Source: Psychrobacter immobilis (GTDB lineage: Bacteria > Pseudomonadota > Gammaproteobacteria > Pseudomonadales > Moraxellaceae). Taken from it: a stretch of DNA of 64,000 nucleotides. The notes beneath the pieces were generated by a model. The model searched no databases. It was not told where the DNA came from and was given only the letters and a program-made list of their open reading frames with translations. The position numbers and the translations under genes were made by a program. How positions within the stretch are numbered: position 1 is the stretch's first letter; each line of letters opens with the position of its first letter. The DNA lies in contig CAJHAA010000001.1 of assembly GCA_904846265.1 (NCBI GenBank), positions 186,001 to 250,000 of the forward strand, read 5' to 3'. Positions 37,819 through 47,388 of this stretch are shown here, in pieces.

Positions 37819-40800
37819 TTAACTCATTTTATCCCACATCTTGCTTAGGCGCTTCGGTGACACTGCCATGCGGGTTTTCATCGGTTGCGCGAATAGCTGA
37901 ATACGATACTCCTCGACCATCCAGCGGTACTCACTAATGGCTTTATCATGGGCACGATTTGCCAACCGCTCCATATGCACATCAAGCGCGTATACTCCTT
38001 CGAGATCAGATTCGAGATTGTGCTCAAGCCGTTCAATACGAATCTCCAGCGCCTCGAGATAGCGCGGATACTGCTGCCAATGGCTATAATCCATGCGATA
38101 AACAAAATCAGCCAAGTGTAAGTCTTCTAATTGGTCTTCGATATCTTCGATAGACTCACCAAATACCTCTCGATCGAGCATGAGTAAGCTTTGGCGAATA
38201 CGCTGCCAGCGAGTATAGACATTTTTAAGGATTTTTATAACGTTTTGCCCCGTCAATAGAAAGTTAACCGACACCACTTCCAAGGTTTTCTCGTACTCTT
38301 CTGGCGTAAAGGGTAATTCTTCAGCAAGCGCTACGGCAGTATCATCAGCGCTTTCAGGCAAATCAGCACTGTGGTCAAATAACACATAATGCTCTTCAAG
38401 CGACGCGTCCAATGCCGCGTCGATGACGATGGTTTTTAGCTTCTCCATATCACCAAGTGGTGCAAATGCCAATTTGAATATCTTATCAATTTGGCTGGTC
38501 AGCTGTTTTTTCTTCGCACCAAGCTTACCTTTTATCAAGGTCAAAACCCCGATACGGTGTGCCTGTAACGCTGCATTGACATCGGTATATTGATGGATAG
38601 ATACCGCTTCACCTGACGCATCTGCTACGAGCGCAGCAAACTGCTTCATCACCACTCCTGCACTATGATGATTTTTGCTAAAGGCAAAATGCTCAGGGAA
38701 TTCGGTATGCGTACCTTGCTGCTCATTCACCGCTTGGCGGGTCTCTTGAGCATGACGAATCTGTAGAGTTTGCAGGTCGCGACCCTTTTCGATAATACGG
38801 TTTTTGTCATCGACCACACAGATTTGTGGCTGCAAATAGCGATCAATGCTGGATGGATTAAAGCTATCAGGCGTCACTGACATAACGCCGCGACGATTGA
38901 GCGCTTGGCAAAGCTGTTTAAGCAGTCCTTGTCCACCAGCGGGTTGCAGTTCATCAAACAAGCTATCGGCTGTATCAGGAATCGGTACAATTTGACGGCG
39001 AATATCCTTTGGTAGTGACTTGAGCAATTGCAATACCAGCTCATAACGCCAACCGGGTACGCCCCATAATAGTTCGATCGCATCAAGCTGCGGTAGCGCG
39101 GCAAGTGGCACACGAATGGTCACGCCATCATCATCGCTGGACGGATCAAAAACATAACGTAGCGGTAGTTTTAAATCACCCAATTTCCATACTTCTGGGA
39201 AATCGCCTGTGGTCGGTGCTTGGCTATTGAGCACGTCATCATCGGTAAAGAATAGATATTTGGCATCAGTTTTTTCAACCTCGGCACGCCAATCTTCAAA
39301 GGCTTTGCGACTGGCAATATGCTCAGGTATTTTTTTATCATAAAACTGATACAGTGCTTCTTCATCAACCAACAAATCACGGCGACGTAACTTATCTTCA
39401 ATACGTTCAATGTCGGCAATTTTATCCATATTATGCTGTAAAAATGGCGCTTGACGCCCCAAATTACCAGTCACCAGACCATCACGAATGAAGATTTCTC
39501 GTGACTCAACTAAGTTCACTTGCTCATAATTGGTCAGCTGTTTACTAATAATAATCAGACCAAATAAGCTAATCTGCGCGTAAGCTTTCACTCGTCCAGT
39601 CTTCTTCGACCAATGCGGCTCAAAGTAGTGATACTTTAATAAGTCACCTGCGGCTGAGATAATCCATTCTGGTTCAATTTTGGCAACAGTGCGCATAAAG
39701 ACTTGCGAGGTTTCGACCACTTCAAAAGCCATGACCCAAGGTGGTACTTGTTTAAATACCGTACTCGCGGGGAAGATTTTGGCTTTTTGCTGGCGCGCTG
39801 CTAGATATTCACCGCGATTTTCGGTTTTATGCGCAATTGTAGACAATAGACCTGTCAATAATGCGCGGTGTAAATTGGCATATTTAACCGCTTTGAGTTC
39901 TTCATCTTCTATCGCGGTAGGGTCGCTGGTCATGTTTTCTAACGAAGCATTTTTATCGGTTCCTTTATCGGAAGCTTTTGCCTCTTTAACATCCGTCAGC
40001 TTGAGGTCTGTGACCATTTGTACTAACTGACGATGGGTTTGATTCCACTCACGTACACGCGGGAAGCTCAGATAGTTTTTCTTGGTAAAATTCTTACGCT
40101 GATTGCCAGACAGCTTATTGCCATCTTCATCTTTTTCAAATAGCGCTTTCCACAGACTCAGATAGAATAAAAAGTCAGAATCATCTTGACGAAATTCCGC
40201 ATGCTTTTGGTCGGCTTGCTGGCGTTTATTGGCAGGACGCTCGCGTGGATCCTGTACAGCAAGAGCCGCTACTACAATCAGCATCTCACGGATACAATCA
40301 AAATCACTGCCCGCAACCAACATACGTGCTAGCCTTGGATCGATTGGCATACGCGCCATTTTTTGTCCAGTGGGCGTCAGGCTTAAATGATCGAGACCTT
40401 TTTTTGGTTTTGGCTTATTGGTTTGATGAGCAGCAGTTGCTTCATTTTTAGAGGTAATCGCGCCTAACTCATCAAGCAATTTATGCCCATCAGTAACCAA
40501 GCGGCTATCGGGTGGCTCGATAAAGGCAAAATCATCAACACTACCTAAGCGCAGATTGGCCATCTGTAAAATAACGGATGCAAGATTGGTCCGTAAAATC
40601 TCAGGTTCGGTAAATTCTGGACGACCGGTAAAGTCCTCTTCACTATAAAGACGGATACAAACACCCGGCGCAACACGACCGCAGCGACCTTTACGCTGAT
40701 TGGCAGCCGCTTGCGAGATCGCCTCAATCGGTAAACGCTGTACGCGCGAGCGATACGAATAGCGTGATATCCGCGCAAAACCCAAGTCAATCACATAGCG

Positions 40801-42117
40801 GATACCCGGTACGGTCAGCGCGGTCTCGGCAACGTTGGTCGCAATAACGATACGCCGACCACGACCTGACGGTTGAAAGATGCGCTGCTGCTCTTCATAA
40901 GTCTGCCGTGCAAATAGTGGCAGCACTTCGGTGTGCTTGGGTCCATGACGCTCAAGCACCTCTTGCAGCTCACGAATCTCAGCTTCTGTGGCGGCAAATA
41001 TCAAGATGTCTGCTTGATCAGCATGACCTTTATTTTGTGCATCGCTGAAGCATTCTTCGACGGCGGCCACAACCGCACGTGGCAGATTTTCTTCAAAGTC
41101 ATCGTAGCTGTCATCATCGGAGCTGTTCACTGGCTCATCAGTGAGGGGACGGTAACGAACTTCAACAGGAAAACTACGACCTTCGACATTGAAAATAGGT
41201 GCAGGTACGTTGCGTTTTAGCTTATTATCATAGCGGCTAAAGTATTCACTAAAGCGTTTGGTATCAAGTGTTGCTGAGGTAATAATCACTTTTAAATCAG
41301 GACGTTTGGGCAGTAGCTTTTTCAGATAACCCATAATGAAATCAATGTTTAAGCTACGCTCATGCGCCTCATCAATAATGATGGTATCGTATTTACTCAA
41401 GAATCTATCGTGACCCAATTCAGCCAGCAAGATACCATCGGTCATCAGCTTAACAACAGATTGCGCCGTACCCTGCTCATTAAAGCGAATCTTGAAGCTG
41501 ACAGTATTACCGAGCTGCTCGCCCAATTCTTCAGCGATACGGTTTGCCACACTGCGCGCGGCCAATCGTCGAGGCTGGGTATGCCCTATCTGCCCAGTGA
41601 TACCGCGACCTGCCAGCATTGCCAGCTTCGGCAATTGCGTCGTCTTACCAGAACCCGTCTCCCCTGCAACAATAATGACTTGGTGATCAATAATTGCCTG
41701 TACTAAATCTTCTGCACGTTGACTCACGGGCAAATCAAGATTCAGTTTTTCTGCCAGTTTGTCTGGAATACTATCCATACGTGCCTGCACCGCTTGCTGT
41801 GAGCGGGTCTTGATTTTTTCATACTGCGCACGTTTTTTAGTTAGCCCATCATCCGCTTTATCGTCAGAAACTTTTTTATTTTTAGCCACAGCAGCCCTTG
41901 CCAGCTCACGCTCGAGACGACTTAAATAATAACTGTCTTTAGCGAGTACTGGTAAATCAACAACCATATCAGGTTGTGAAGACGCTTCATTACTGTTTGC
42001 TGTAATATTCAAATTATCGTGATTTGGGTTTTCTAATCTACTTAATTCATCGGATTTAAGCCCATTGGTATTGTTTTCAGTTGGTATATTTGAGGTACTC
42101 TTAGAAGTATTCGGCAT
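37819..42117 (-). CDS. hrpA: ATP-dependent RNA helicase HrpA
   Basis: A 1432-residue DEAH-box helicase (E. coli HrpA is 1300). Walker A GETGSGKTT starts at residue 152, the DEAH box (IIDEAHERSLN) is near residue 248, and SATLD and QRKGRCGRVAPG motifs follow. HA2, OB-like and the large HrpA-specific C-terminal region complete it. It acts in mRNA processing and rescue of stalled ribosomes in E. coli. The first roughly 60 residues are Asn/Ser-rich and probably disordered, and a charged insert of about 20 residues lies near residue 715. A copy of the CTTAGGCTATTT motif lies just before the start codon. Confidence 0.95.
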   Translation of the reverse strand: MPNTSKSTSNIPTENNTNGLKSDELSRLENPNHDNLNITANSNEASSQPDMVVDLPVLAKDSYYLSRLERELARAAVAKNKKVSDDKADDGLTKKRAQYEKIKTRSQQAVQARMDSIPDKLAEKLNLDLPVSQRAEDLVQAIIDHQVIIVAGETGSGKTTQLPKLAMLAGRGITGQIGHTQPRRLAARSVANRIAEELGEQLGNTVSFKIRFNEQGTAQSVVKLMTDGILLAELGHDRFLSKYDTIIIDEAHERSLNIDFIMGYLKKLLPKRPDLKVIITSATLDTKRFSEYFSRYDNKLKRNVPAPIFNVEGRSFPVEVRYRPLTDEPVNSSDDDSYDDFEENLPRAVVAAVEECFSDAQNKGHADQADILIFAATEAEIRELQEVLERHGPKHTEVLPLFARQTYEEQQRIFQPSGRGRRIVIATNVAETALTVPGIRYVIDLGFARISRYSYRSRVQRLPIEAISQAAANQRKGRCGRVAPGVCIRLYSEEDFTGRPEFTEPEILRTNLASVILQMANLRLGSVDDFAFIEPPDSRLVTDGHKLLDELGAITSKNEATAAHQTNKPKPKKGLDHLSLTPTGQKMARMPIDPRLARMLVAGSDFDCIREMLIVVAALAVQDPRERPANKRQQADQKHAEFRQDDSDFLFYLSLWKALFEKDEDGNKLSGNQRKNFTKKNYLSFPRVREWNQTHRQLVQMVTDLKLTDVKEAKASDKGTDKNASLENMTSDPTAIEDEELKAVKYANLHRALLTGLLSTIAHKTENRGEYLAARQQKAKIFPASTVFKQVPPWVMAFEVVETSQVFMRTVAKIEPEWIISAAGDLLKYHYFEPHWSKKTGRVKAYAQISLFGLIIISKQLTNYEQVNLVESREIFIRDGLVTGNLGRQAPFLQHNMDKIADIERIEDKLRRRDLLVDEEALYQFYDKKIPEHIASRKAFEDWRAEVEKTDAKYLFFTDDDVLNSQAPTTGDFPEVWKLGDLKLPLRYVFDPSSDDDGVTIRVPLAALPQLDAIELLWGVPGWRYELVLQLLKSLPKDIRRQIVPIPDTADSLFDELQPAGGQGLLKQLCQALNRRGVMSVTPDSFNPSSIDRYLQPQICVVDDKNRIIEKGRDLQTLQIRHAQETRQAVNEQQGTHTEFPEHFAFSKNHHSAGVVMKQFAALVADASGEAVSIHQYTDVNAALQAHRIGVLTLIKGKLGAKKKQLTSQIDKIFKLAFAPLGDMEKLKTIVIDAALDASLEEHYVLFDHSADLPESADDTAVALAEELPFTPEEYEKTLEVVSVNFLLTGQNVIKILKNVYTRWQRIRQSLLMLDREVFGESIEDIEDQLEDLHLADFVYRMDYSHWQQYPRYLEALEIRIERLEHNLESDLEGVYALDVHMERLANRAHDKAISEYRWMVEEYRIQLFAQPMKTRMAVSPKRLSKMWDKMS

Positions 42118-42121
42118 ATTT

Positions 42122-42135
42122 ACTTAGGCTATTTA
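42122..42135. repeat. 12-mer CTTAGGCTATTT, copy 3
   Basis: ACTTAGGCTATTTA, five bases upstream of the hrpA ATG, thus covering the place of its ribosome binding site (minus strand reads TAAATAGCCTAAGT). Confidence 0.7.
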
Positions 42136-42219
42136 TTGTTTGGAAGTGGTTAGATTATGAGGGTAATTTGGGCGCGATTCAAGGTGGTTATAGTGTTTGC
42201 TTGGCAACTATGCAGACTA

Positions 42220-42633
42220 TTATCTATTTTCAAAACGCTCAGTCAAAATATTTCTAAGCTCATTAGTCATAGGCTTAAATTTAAAATGCTCTGGCTCCAT
42301 TTGAACAATCAAAGCATACTGATCCTTTTCAATTGAGTTATCCTCACATAAAAAATGATTCATCTCCTGACTAGTGATGGCATTAATAATATAAAAAGGA
42401 GTATCGCTATCTTCAAACTGTGTCAGCTCATAGTAATTATTCGGATCCCGCATAACGAGATTAGTACCATTAGAAAGAGTCGTATAATAGGTATCCTCAG
42501 TAGCTTGCTGCGCCTCTAATCTTAAAGGATTGCCTTGGGTAGCGAAATAATACTTCAGCATATAACCAATATCGCTATTAATCACATCCAAACGTAAATG
42601 CTCACCCTCTTCTGTGATGCATTGATAGATCAT
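42220..42633 (-). CDS. Unrecognised 137-residue protein
   Basis: A small soluble acidic protein with no signal peptide. It is rich in Asn, Tyr and Glu, with a beta-like middle (NGTNLVMRDPNNYYELTQFEDSDTPFYIINAITS). No family recognised. It is the last of three minus-strand genes with the 105-residue and DUF1543 genes (spacers of 97 and 48 bases), suggesting one transcript. The ribosome binding site is weak. Confidence 0.6.
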   Translation of the reverse strand: MIYQCITEEGEHLRLDVINSDIGYMLKYYFATQGNPLRLEAQQATEDTYYTTLSNGTNLVMRDPNNYYELTQFEDSDTPFYIINAITSQEMNHFLCEDNSIEKDQYALIVQMEPEHFKFKPMTNELRNILTERFENR

Positions 42634-42730
42634 AAAAGGTTCGTAAATTCGTGGTTTAGTAGTGACATTTTATCAAATTTCTCAAACCTGCCAGCCCTAT
42701 TTTATTTTTGTGAATAAATTATTTGTAAGC

Positions 42731-43048
42731 TCAAACGCTACTTGTATAAATAATCTGTTGACGAATAGCAGCCCCCGTAAAGAAATTCTGCAACTTTTGC
42801 AATGGCAGCCTAGGAAAAGGCAGATGCAGCGAAAGTATTAACCTCTCAAACGCTACCATTTCATCAGCTAATGCTTGTGCGACATCAGGTTGAATCTGCG
42901 GATTTTCATACACATTATCAATCAACCAAGTGAGTTGTGGAAACTTAGCATTATCATGAATCTGATAAAGGGTGGGTAATAGCTCATCTGAGATTTGGCA
43001 ACGCGATTTGCGAATCATGCCATTTTTATAGTACATATTTAAAGCCAT
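42731..43048 (-). CDS. Unrecognised 105-residue protein
   Basis: A small protein, mostly helical by composition, without signal peptide or clear membrane segment. Conserved-looking parts include QISDELLPTLYQIHDNAKFPQLTWLIDNVYENP. AAGGA lies 13 bases before the ATG, a little far. It is the middle gene of the three-gene minus-strand cluster. No family recognised. Confidence 0.58.
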   Translation of the reverse strand: MALNMYYKNGMIRKSRCQISDELLPTLYQIHDNAKFPQLTWLIDNVYENPQIQPDVAQALADEMVAFERLILSLHLPFPRLPLQKLQNFFTGAAIRQQIIYTSSV

Positions 43049-43096
43049 ATTAGGGTGTGTCCTTAATTAAATGATGAGATTAAAAATGAAATGAAT

Positions 43097-43690
43097 TTAA
43101 AATAACTTCCTTAAATTCTTGATACTTAGATAACCAACATACTCTTTATCTTCATCAGCATTTGTAAGTTCGTGACTATTATGAATCCTAGGCTCAATTA
43201 AAATCTGTATGTTTGAGACAAGGTCGTTCACGTCGTATATATCATCGATATCTACCTGAAATTTATCATCAATGTGCGATGCGGCATTAAAAGGTGTGTC
43301 TTTATCTTTAAAAGTAAGTTGTTGATAAAACTCACTTTGCTTTGCTTGTTTAATAGCATCTTTTTGATTATCAGCAACGATAAGTAGCTTATGATGAAAC
43401 TCTTCAAAACTCCCCCGCTGATAGCCGCCTAAATTAATAAAGAACAGTTTTAAACCGTTATCATTCGCGGCTTGGTTATCTGACTCAATCAATTTAACAG
43501 TATGGTTTCCCACTTTGGTAATCGCTCTGTATGAATCAATATGCCATTTATTGTTGACTTCCGGCCAATGATTATTGATATCGTCTATTAGCTCGCTTAC
43601 CTGATTGGCTACACCGAATAAAATATCGTGCTGCTCAATCAAACGACCTTTGGGGCGACCACCAAGCTGCACCATAAATAGTGTTGGCAT
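43097..43690 (-). CDS. DUF1543 family protein
   Basis: A 197-residue protein matching the DUF1543 pattern: LGGRPKG...EQHD at the N-terminus (residues 9-22), and a second, related LGGYQRG...EFHH (residues 87-100). The two halves therefore look like an internal duplication with identical motif spacing (14 residues). Function unknown; no catalytic residues can be assigned. AAGGT lies 8 bases before the ATG. It leads the three-gene cluster and is divergent from a lipoprotein gene by 75 bases. Confidence 0.78.
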   Translation of the reverse strand: MPTLFMVQLGGRPKGRLIEQHDILFGVANQVSELIDDINNHWPEVNNKWHIDSYRAITKVGNHTVKLIESDNQAANDNGLKLFFINLGGYQRGSFEEFHHKLLIVADNQKDAIKQAKQSEFYQQLTFKDKDTPFNAASHIDDKFQVDIDDIYDVNDLVSNIQILIEPRIHNSHELTNADEDKEYVGYLSIKNLRKLF

Positions 43691-43765
43691 AAAGAATTAC
43701 CTTGTACGTTAATAACTTCTGAGTAAAATGTGTGATGTTAGATAAATCATATAAAAAGGATCAAT

Positions 43766-44269
43766 ATGGGCATTCTGATAGCTATTAAGCTGACGTTTAT
43801 AGCGACTATATTTTTGCCAATAGTGTTGTGTTTAACTTCCTGTACAAATAAAGAATCAAGCTTAACATCAAGAGCTACTTATCATGACATCAGCAAAGTT
43901 GAAATTGAGAACCCTTATTCAAACCCTATTCTACTATCTTACGACGCAAAGCATCAGCCTGAAAAAATGCAGGCCATAGTCGATGAGATAAATAGTCAAA
44001 GCCATGGTTTTTGGCGTGAAGGTCTAGGCGGCAAAGAGGGAGCTAATGTTATTAGTATTCATATCTATAGCTATTCTGAGACGCCAGTTTCAAGCTTTTC
44101 TTTATTTTCTAATCAACTAATGGAGCGAGGACCAAATTATCGACAGCTTAATGTAGACGGTTTTTTTAGGCAAATAGATATTCAAGCGCTACCCGCATTG
44201 AAAGAGGTTTGGTGTGGTCATAGAGATATTGATGCATATAATAGCTTGCAACTTAGTAAATCATGCTAA
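43766..44269 (+). CDS. Predicted lipoprotein, unknown function
   Basis: A 167-residue protein with an N-terminal hydrophobic segment ending in LTSC (Cys26), consistent with a lipoprotein signal. The mature part has no recognised domain; it includes KVEIENPYSNPILLSYD and two C-terminal Cys (WCGHRD and the final Cys). AAGGA lies 6 bases before the ATG. It is divergent from the DUF1543 gene across a 75-bp shared promoter region and convergent with the phosphoesterase gene. Confidence 0.7.
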   Translation: MGILIAIKLTFIATIFLPIVLCLTSCTNKESSLTSRATYHDISKVEIENPYSNPILLSYDAKHQPEKMQAIVDEINSQSHGFWREGLGGKEGANVISIHIYSYSETPVSSFSLFSNQLMERGPNYRQLNVDGFFRQIDIQALPALKEVWCGHRDIDAYNSLQLSKSC

Positions 44270-44309
44270 AAATAGGCAAAATCCTGATACTTATATATTT
44301 AATTGCTCA

Positions 44310-45113
44310 TCAAGGCAATACCCGCCCTGTCCTCAGTGCAAACGCCCAGTCTTCACGACCATTCATTGAAGCCAATTTAGCCGCAGCTTCATAATCATAA
44401 GGCACCTTGATATGCTCAGTTTGCCAGTATTTACCCTGCTCAGTGTCAGCACATTTAATAAGCGCGTAACTGGCATGGGGCGAATAGGTTTGCATCTTAT
44501 GCAAAACAGGCAAGTCATCTTCATAGGCAGGATAACCCACGCTACCTGTATTGATGATTATCTGATCTGTCGATAGCGTGACTGTACGTGGGATATGAGT
44601 ATGACCACATATAATAACGGTGTTATCGATACCGTTAAGCAGTGCCAAAATGGCTAGATTATCACGTAAGGTCGGCTGACCCGTCTCGATATTTTCTAAC
44701 AAATATACCATGTCATCGGTTGGTGACCCATGGCACAGATAAACATCTTCACTCAGATGACAATCAAATGGCAAATTCTGTAGCCACTTAACCGCTGCTT
44801 TTGGCAAGTCCTCTATGATAAAAGCCATGGTTGCGTTGTTGCCAATCTCCGCCGTTGTCGCTTCATAAATCTGTCTATCCTGATTACCTCGAATAGTAAT
44901 GATATCGTTCTGCTGTGCCATTAAGAGCGCATAGGTATCTTTGGGGGCAATCGGTCCGTATAAAATATCACCCAGATTAACAATTTGATCAATATCGCGC
45001 TGTTTAATATCAGTCAGCACGGCTTCAAGCGCGAAGACATTACTATGAATGTCAGAAATAGCCGCGATAGTATTTAATTGCTTGTTATTAGAGTTGGAGT
45101 TAGAGTGCGCCAT
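44310..45113 (-). CDS. Metallophosphoesterase (calcineurin-like)
   Basis: A 267-residue phosphoesterase of the YfcE/COG0639-like group. All metal motifs are present in order: SDIHSN (Asp21, His23), LGDILYGP, RGNQDRQ, CHGSPTD and CGHTHIPR. The first 13 residues are Ser/Asn-rich. Family members hydrolyse phosphodiesters or nucleotides, but the substrate cannot be assigned. It is separated from the DASS transporter gene by 141 bases that include that gene's terminator, so it has its own promoter. Confidence 0.87.
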   Translation of the reverse strand: MAHSNSNSNNKQLNTIAAISDIHSNVFALEAVLTDIKQRDIDQIVNLGDILYGPIAPKDTYALLMAQQNDIITIRGNQDRQIYEATTAEIGNNATMAFIIEDLPKAAVKWLQNLPFDCHLSEDVYLCHGSPTDDMVYLLENIETGQPTLRDNLAILALLNGIDNTVIICGHTHIPRTVTLSTDQIIINTGSVGYPAYEDDLPVLHKMQTYSPHASYALIKCADTEQGKYWQTEHIKVPYDYEAAAKLASMNGREDWAFALRTGRVLP

Positions 45114-45188
45114 CCTATTTATTTTCCTAACAAATCACTATGTTATACATCGACTAATTGTAAAAAGGAATAGAAAAGAGAAACAAAA

Positions 45189-45225
45189 AAACCCAATGGC
45201 TCGTGATTATTGAGACATTGGGTTT
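45189..45225 (-). terminator. Terminator of the DASS transporter gene
   Basis: A perfect ten-base-pair stem AAACCCAATG/CATTGGGTTT with a 17-base loop, followed on the minus strand by TTTTTTTGTTT. Confidence 0.83.
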
Positions 45226-45254
45226 CATAAATTATGATTAATGTGATTAATAAA

Positions 45255-46676
45255 CTATATTAAGAAGAAATAAGCCCACAATCCGACGACAAAGGTAGCA
45301 ATAATATTAAGAATGACACCCGTACGGATCATTTCGCTCTGTTTAATCAATCCCGTACCAAAGACAATCGCATTTGGCGGTGTCGCAACGGGTAGCATAA
45401 AGGCACAAGATGCACCAATACCGATGACCAATACCAACACTTCGTGCGGTAAACCCATCTGCTCTGCAATGGCAGCAAATACGGGAACCAGCAGGGCGGC
45501 AGAGGCGGTATTAGAAGCAAACTCCGTCAAGAAAATAATAAATGCTGATACCGCAATCATCACCACGATAAGCGGTGCAGAAGACAACGCATTAGCGACC
45601 GTCTCCCCTAGAACCAAGGATGCACCTGATACCTTCAAAATCGTCGACAGGGCAATACCACCACCGAACAGCATGAGTACACCCCAATCAGTATTATCAG
45701 ACACCTGCTTCCACGATACCAAGCCTAAGCTGACCACAGCGGCAGCAGCTGATAAGGCAATAACCGCGTCAGTATCCGTAATATCAAGCGCAGCACCAAT
45801 CTTTTTGGAGAAAATCCAGCTCAACGCGGTGACAATAAAGACGATAATCGTCACTACGCGAGGTTTATTCCATACAATAGGCTCATCTTCAACCAATACA
45901 ATTTTACGGTTCAGGTTGGGCTTCAAAAACACATACATCGCGCCTAACAATAGCGGCAATAATACCAGCATCATCGGCACACCAAACTTCATCCAGTCCA
46001 CAAAGGCAATATTGAGCGCCTTTGCAGCGATAGCATTTGGTGGCGAACCAACGATCGTACCTAAACCACCAAGGCTTGCTGAGTAAGCGATACCTAATAG
46101 TACAAATACAAAAGTGCCTCGGTCTTTTTCGCGGTCAACTTGCGTTAAAATACCTAGCGCTAATGGCAACATCATCGCCGCCGTCGCAGTATTCGATATC
46201 CACATCGACAAAAATGCGGTCACGCCAAATATCAAAAATACCGCCGTGCTTAATTTGCCACCTGACATCGATAAAATCTTCAGGGCAATTTTTTTATCCA
46301 ATTGCTGCACATGCAAGGCTGCCGCTAAAGCAAAACCACCAAAAAACAAATAAATGGTCGGATTGGCAAAGCTTTGTAAGCCTATTTCGGCATCGAATTC
46401 CGGTATACCAACTAGGGCACCAACCACGACTACCAATAGTGCCGTAATCGTGACGTGCAACGCTTCCGTTAGCCACAATACGCCGATGAAGAACAATAAG
46501 GCAAGACCCTTATTGGCATTGATATCGAATGGCAATACATTATAAATAATCATACTGATAACCGCCGCAATAGCGACCACTATCAACCCTTTACCAGTAC
46601 CCTTTGGAAAGGTATCGGTAAATAAATACTCATTGCCATCATCAGGAAGATGGCTATCTAGTTTTTGCTCTGACAT
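45255..46676 (-). CDS. DASS/SLC13-family sodium:anion symporter
   Basis: A 473-residue inner-membrane transporter of the divalent anion:Na+ symporter family. Two SNT motifs (SNTATAAMMLPL and SNTASAALLVP) and the hairpin motifs VGSPPNAIAAKAL and VATPPNAIVFGTGLI mark the two inverted repeats. Members import dicarboxylates such as succinate or malate, or sulfate. The Ser-Pro-Pro-Asn and Thr-Pro-Pro-Asn motifs do not settle the substrate. The upstream 530-bp spacer contains its promoter. Confidence 0.9.
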   Translation of the reverse strand: MSEQKLDSHLPDDGNEYLFTDTFPKGTGKGLIVVAIAAVISMIIYNVLPFDINANKGLALLFFIGVLWLTEALHVTITALLVVVVGALVGIPEFDAEIGLQSFANPTIYLFFGGFALAAALHVQQLDKKIALKILSMSGGKLSTAVFLIFGVTAFLSMWISNTATAAMMLPLALGILTQVDREKDRGTFVFVLLGIAYSASLGGLGTIVGSPPNAIAAKALNIAFVDWMKFGVPMMLVLLPLLLGAMYVFLKPNLNRKIVLVEDEPIVWNKPRVVTIIVFIVTALSWIFSKKIGAALDITDTDAVIALSAAAAVVSLGLVSWKQVSDNTDWGVLMLFGGGIALSTILKVSGASLVLGETVANALSSAPLIVVMIAVSAFIIFLTEFASNTASAALLVPVFAAIAEQMGLPHEVLVLVIGIGASCAFMLPVATPPNAIVFGTGLIKQSEMIRTGVILNIIATFVVGLWAYFFLI

Positions 46677-47207
46677 AAAATGTCCTTATTTTCCCAAAGA
46701 CAGTGTAAAAAGACGCTAAAATAAAAACGCATGTTAGCGATTGACGGCTATTCAACCAGCAACCACAAAAAATACGCCGTTATCATAACAGATATATAAC
46801 AAAAAGCTGATGCAACAAAGCCTTTATAAAAAAGCCCTTATAAAATTTGCAATAAATATGGTTATTTCACAGGTAAAGAATTACTTTAATGCGTTTTAGG
46901 AAATGTACCTTAAAACGGTACTTTATAGAGATGACATTTATCTCATGAGTTTTTTATTTTTGAACCGAACGCCGAGAGTGAGTGAGAGCAACTTATAACC
47001 AAGTAATTGCTTTTAATTAGACAGCAAACCTTGTGAGGTGCGGTTACACATCGTCACTAAACAAGCGTACACTTAGTATGTACAAGCGTATGGTGCTATC
47101 TCATACTAAATAAGTCAAAATAAATTTCTAATACCAGTAATAGCTTAATAACTATTTTTTATTAGTATTTATATCGGAAAATGAATAACAATAAATAGGA
47201 GCACTTT
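46677..47207. other. 531-bp spacer with direct repeats, before the 52-codon gene
   Basis: No gene is seen. It holds the DASS promoter (minus) and that of the micro-gene (plus). ACAAGCGTA occurs at 47061 and 47082, exactly 21 bases apart (two helical turns), and GTACA (47067) / TGTAC (47079) forms an inverted repeat between them. This looks like a regulator-binding zone. Confidence 0.45.
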
Positions 47208-47366
47208 ATGACAGATGCAAATAAAACAGACTCAACCACTAAAATGGCACCAAGAGATATCAATCAAGACGGTTTGGCTAAAAAAGATCAGCAGCGTACC
47301 GATGACTCTGCACTCGATATGATGCAGGGCATGCATGAACATGAAGACCATGAAGGTGAGAAGTAA
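47208..47366 (+). CDS. 52-residue acidic, hydrophilic micro-protein
   Basis: A short gene with AGGAG 6 bases before an ATG and a clean stop, 52 residues. The product is very polar, with no hydrophobic segment; it begins MTDANKTDSTTKMAPRDINQ and ends with a His/Glu-rich stretch (MHEHEDHEGEK), and may be disordered or metal-binding. No family recognised. Support comes from the strong ribosome binding site, the repeat-bearing upstream region and a strong terminator immediately after. It may be a stress-related small protein, but this is a guess. Confidence 0.7.
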   Translation: MTDANKTDSTTKMAPRDINQDGLAKKDQQRTDDSALDMMQGMHEHEDHEGEK

Positions 47367-47388
47367 ACCAACGTTTTATGATTACCCA

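Noticed and set aside
45313-46086. 257-codon plus-strand frame opposite the DASS transporter gene
   Set aside because: Long only because of the transporter's codon pattern; the transporter reading has clear family motifs and its own terminator.
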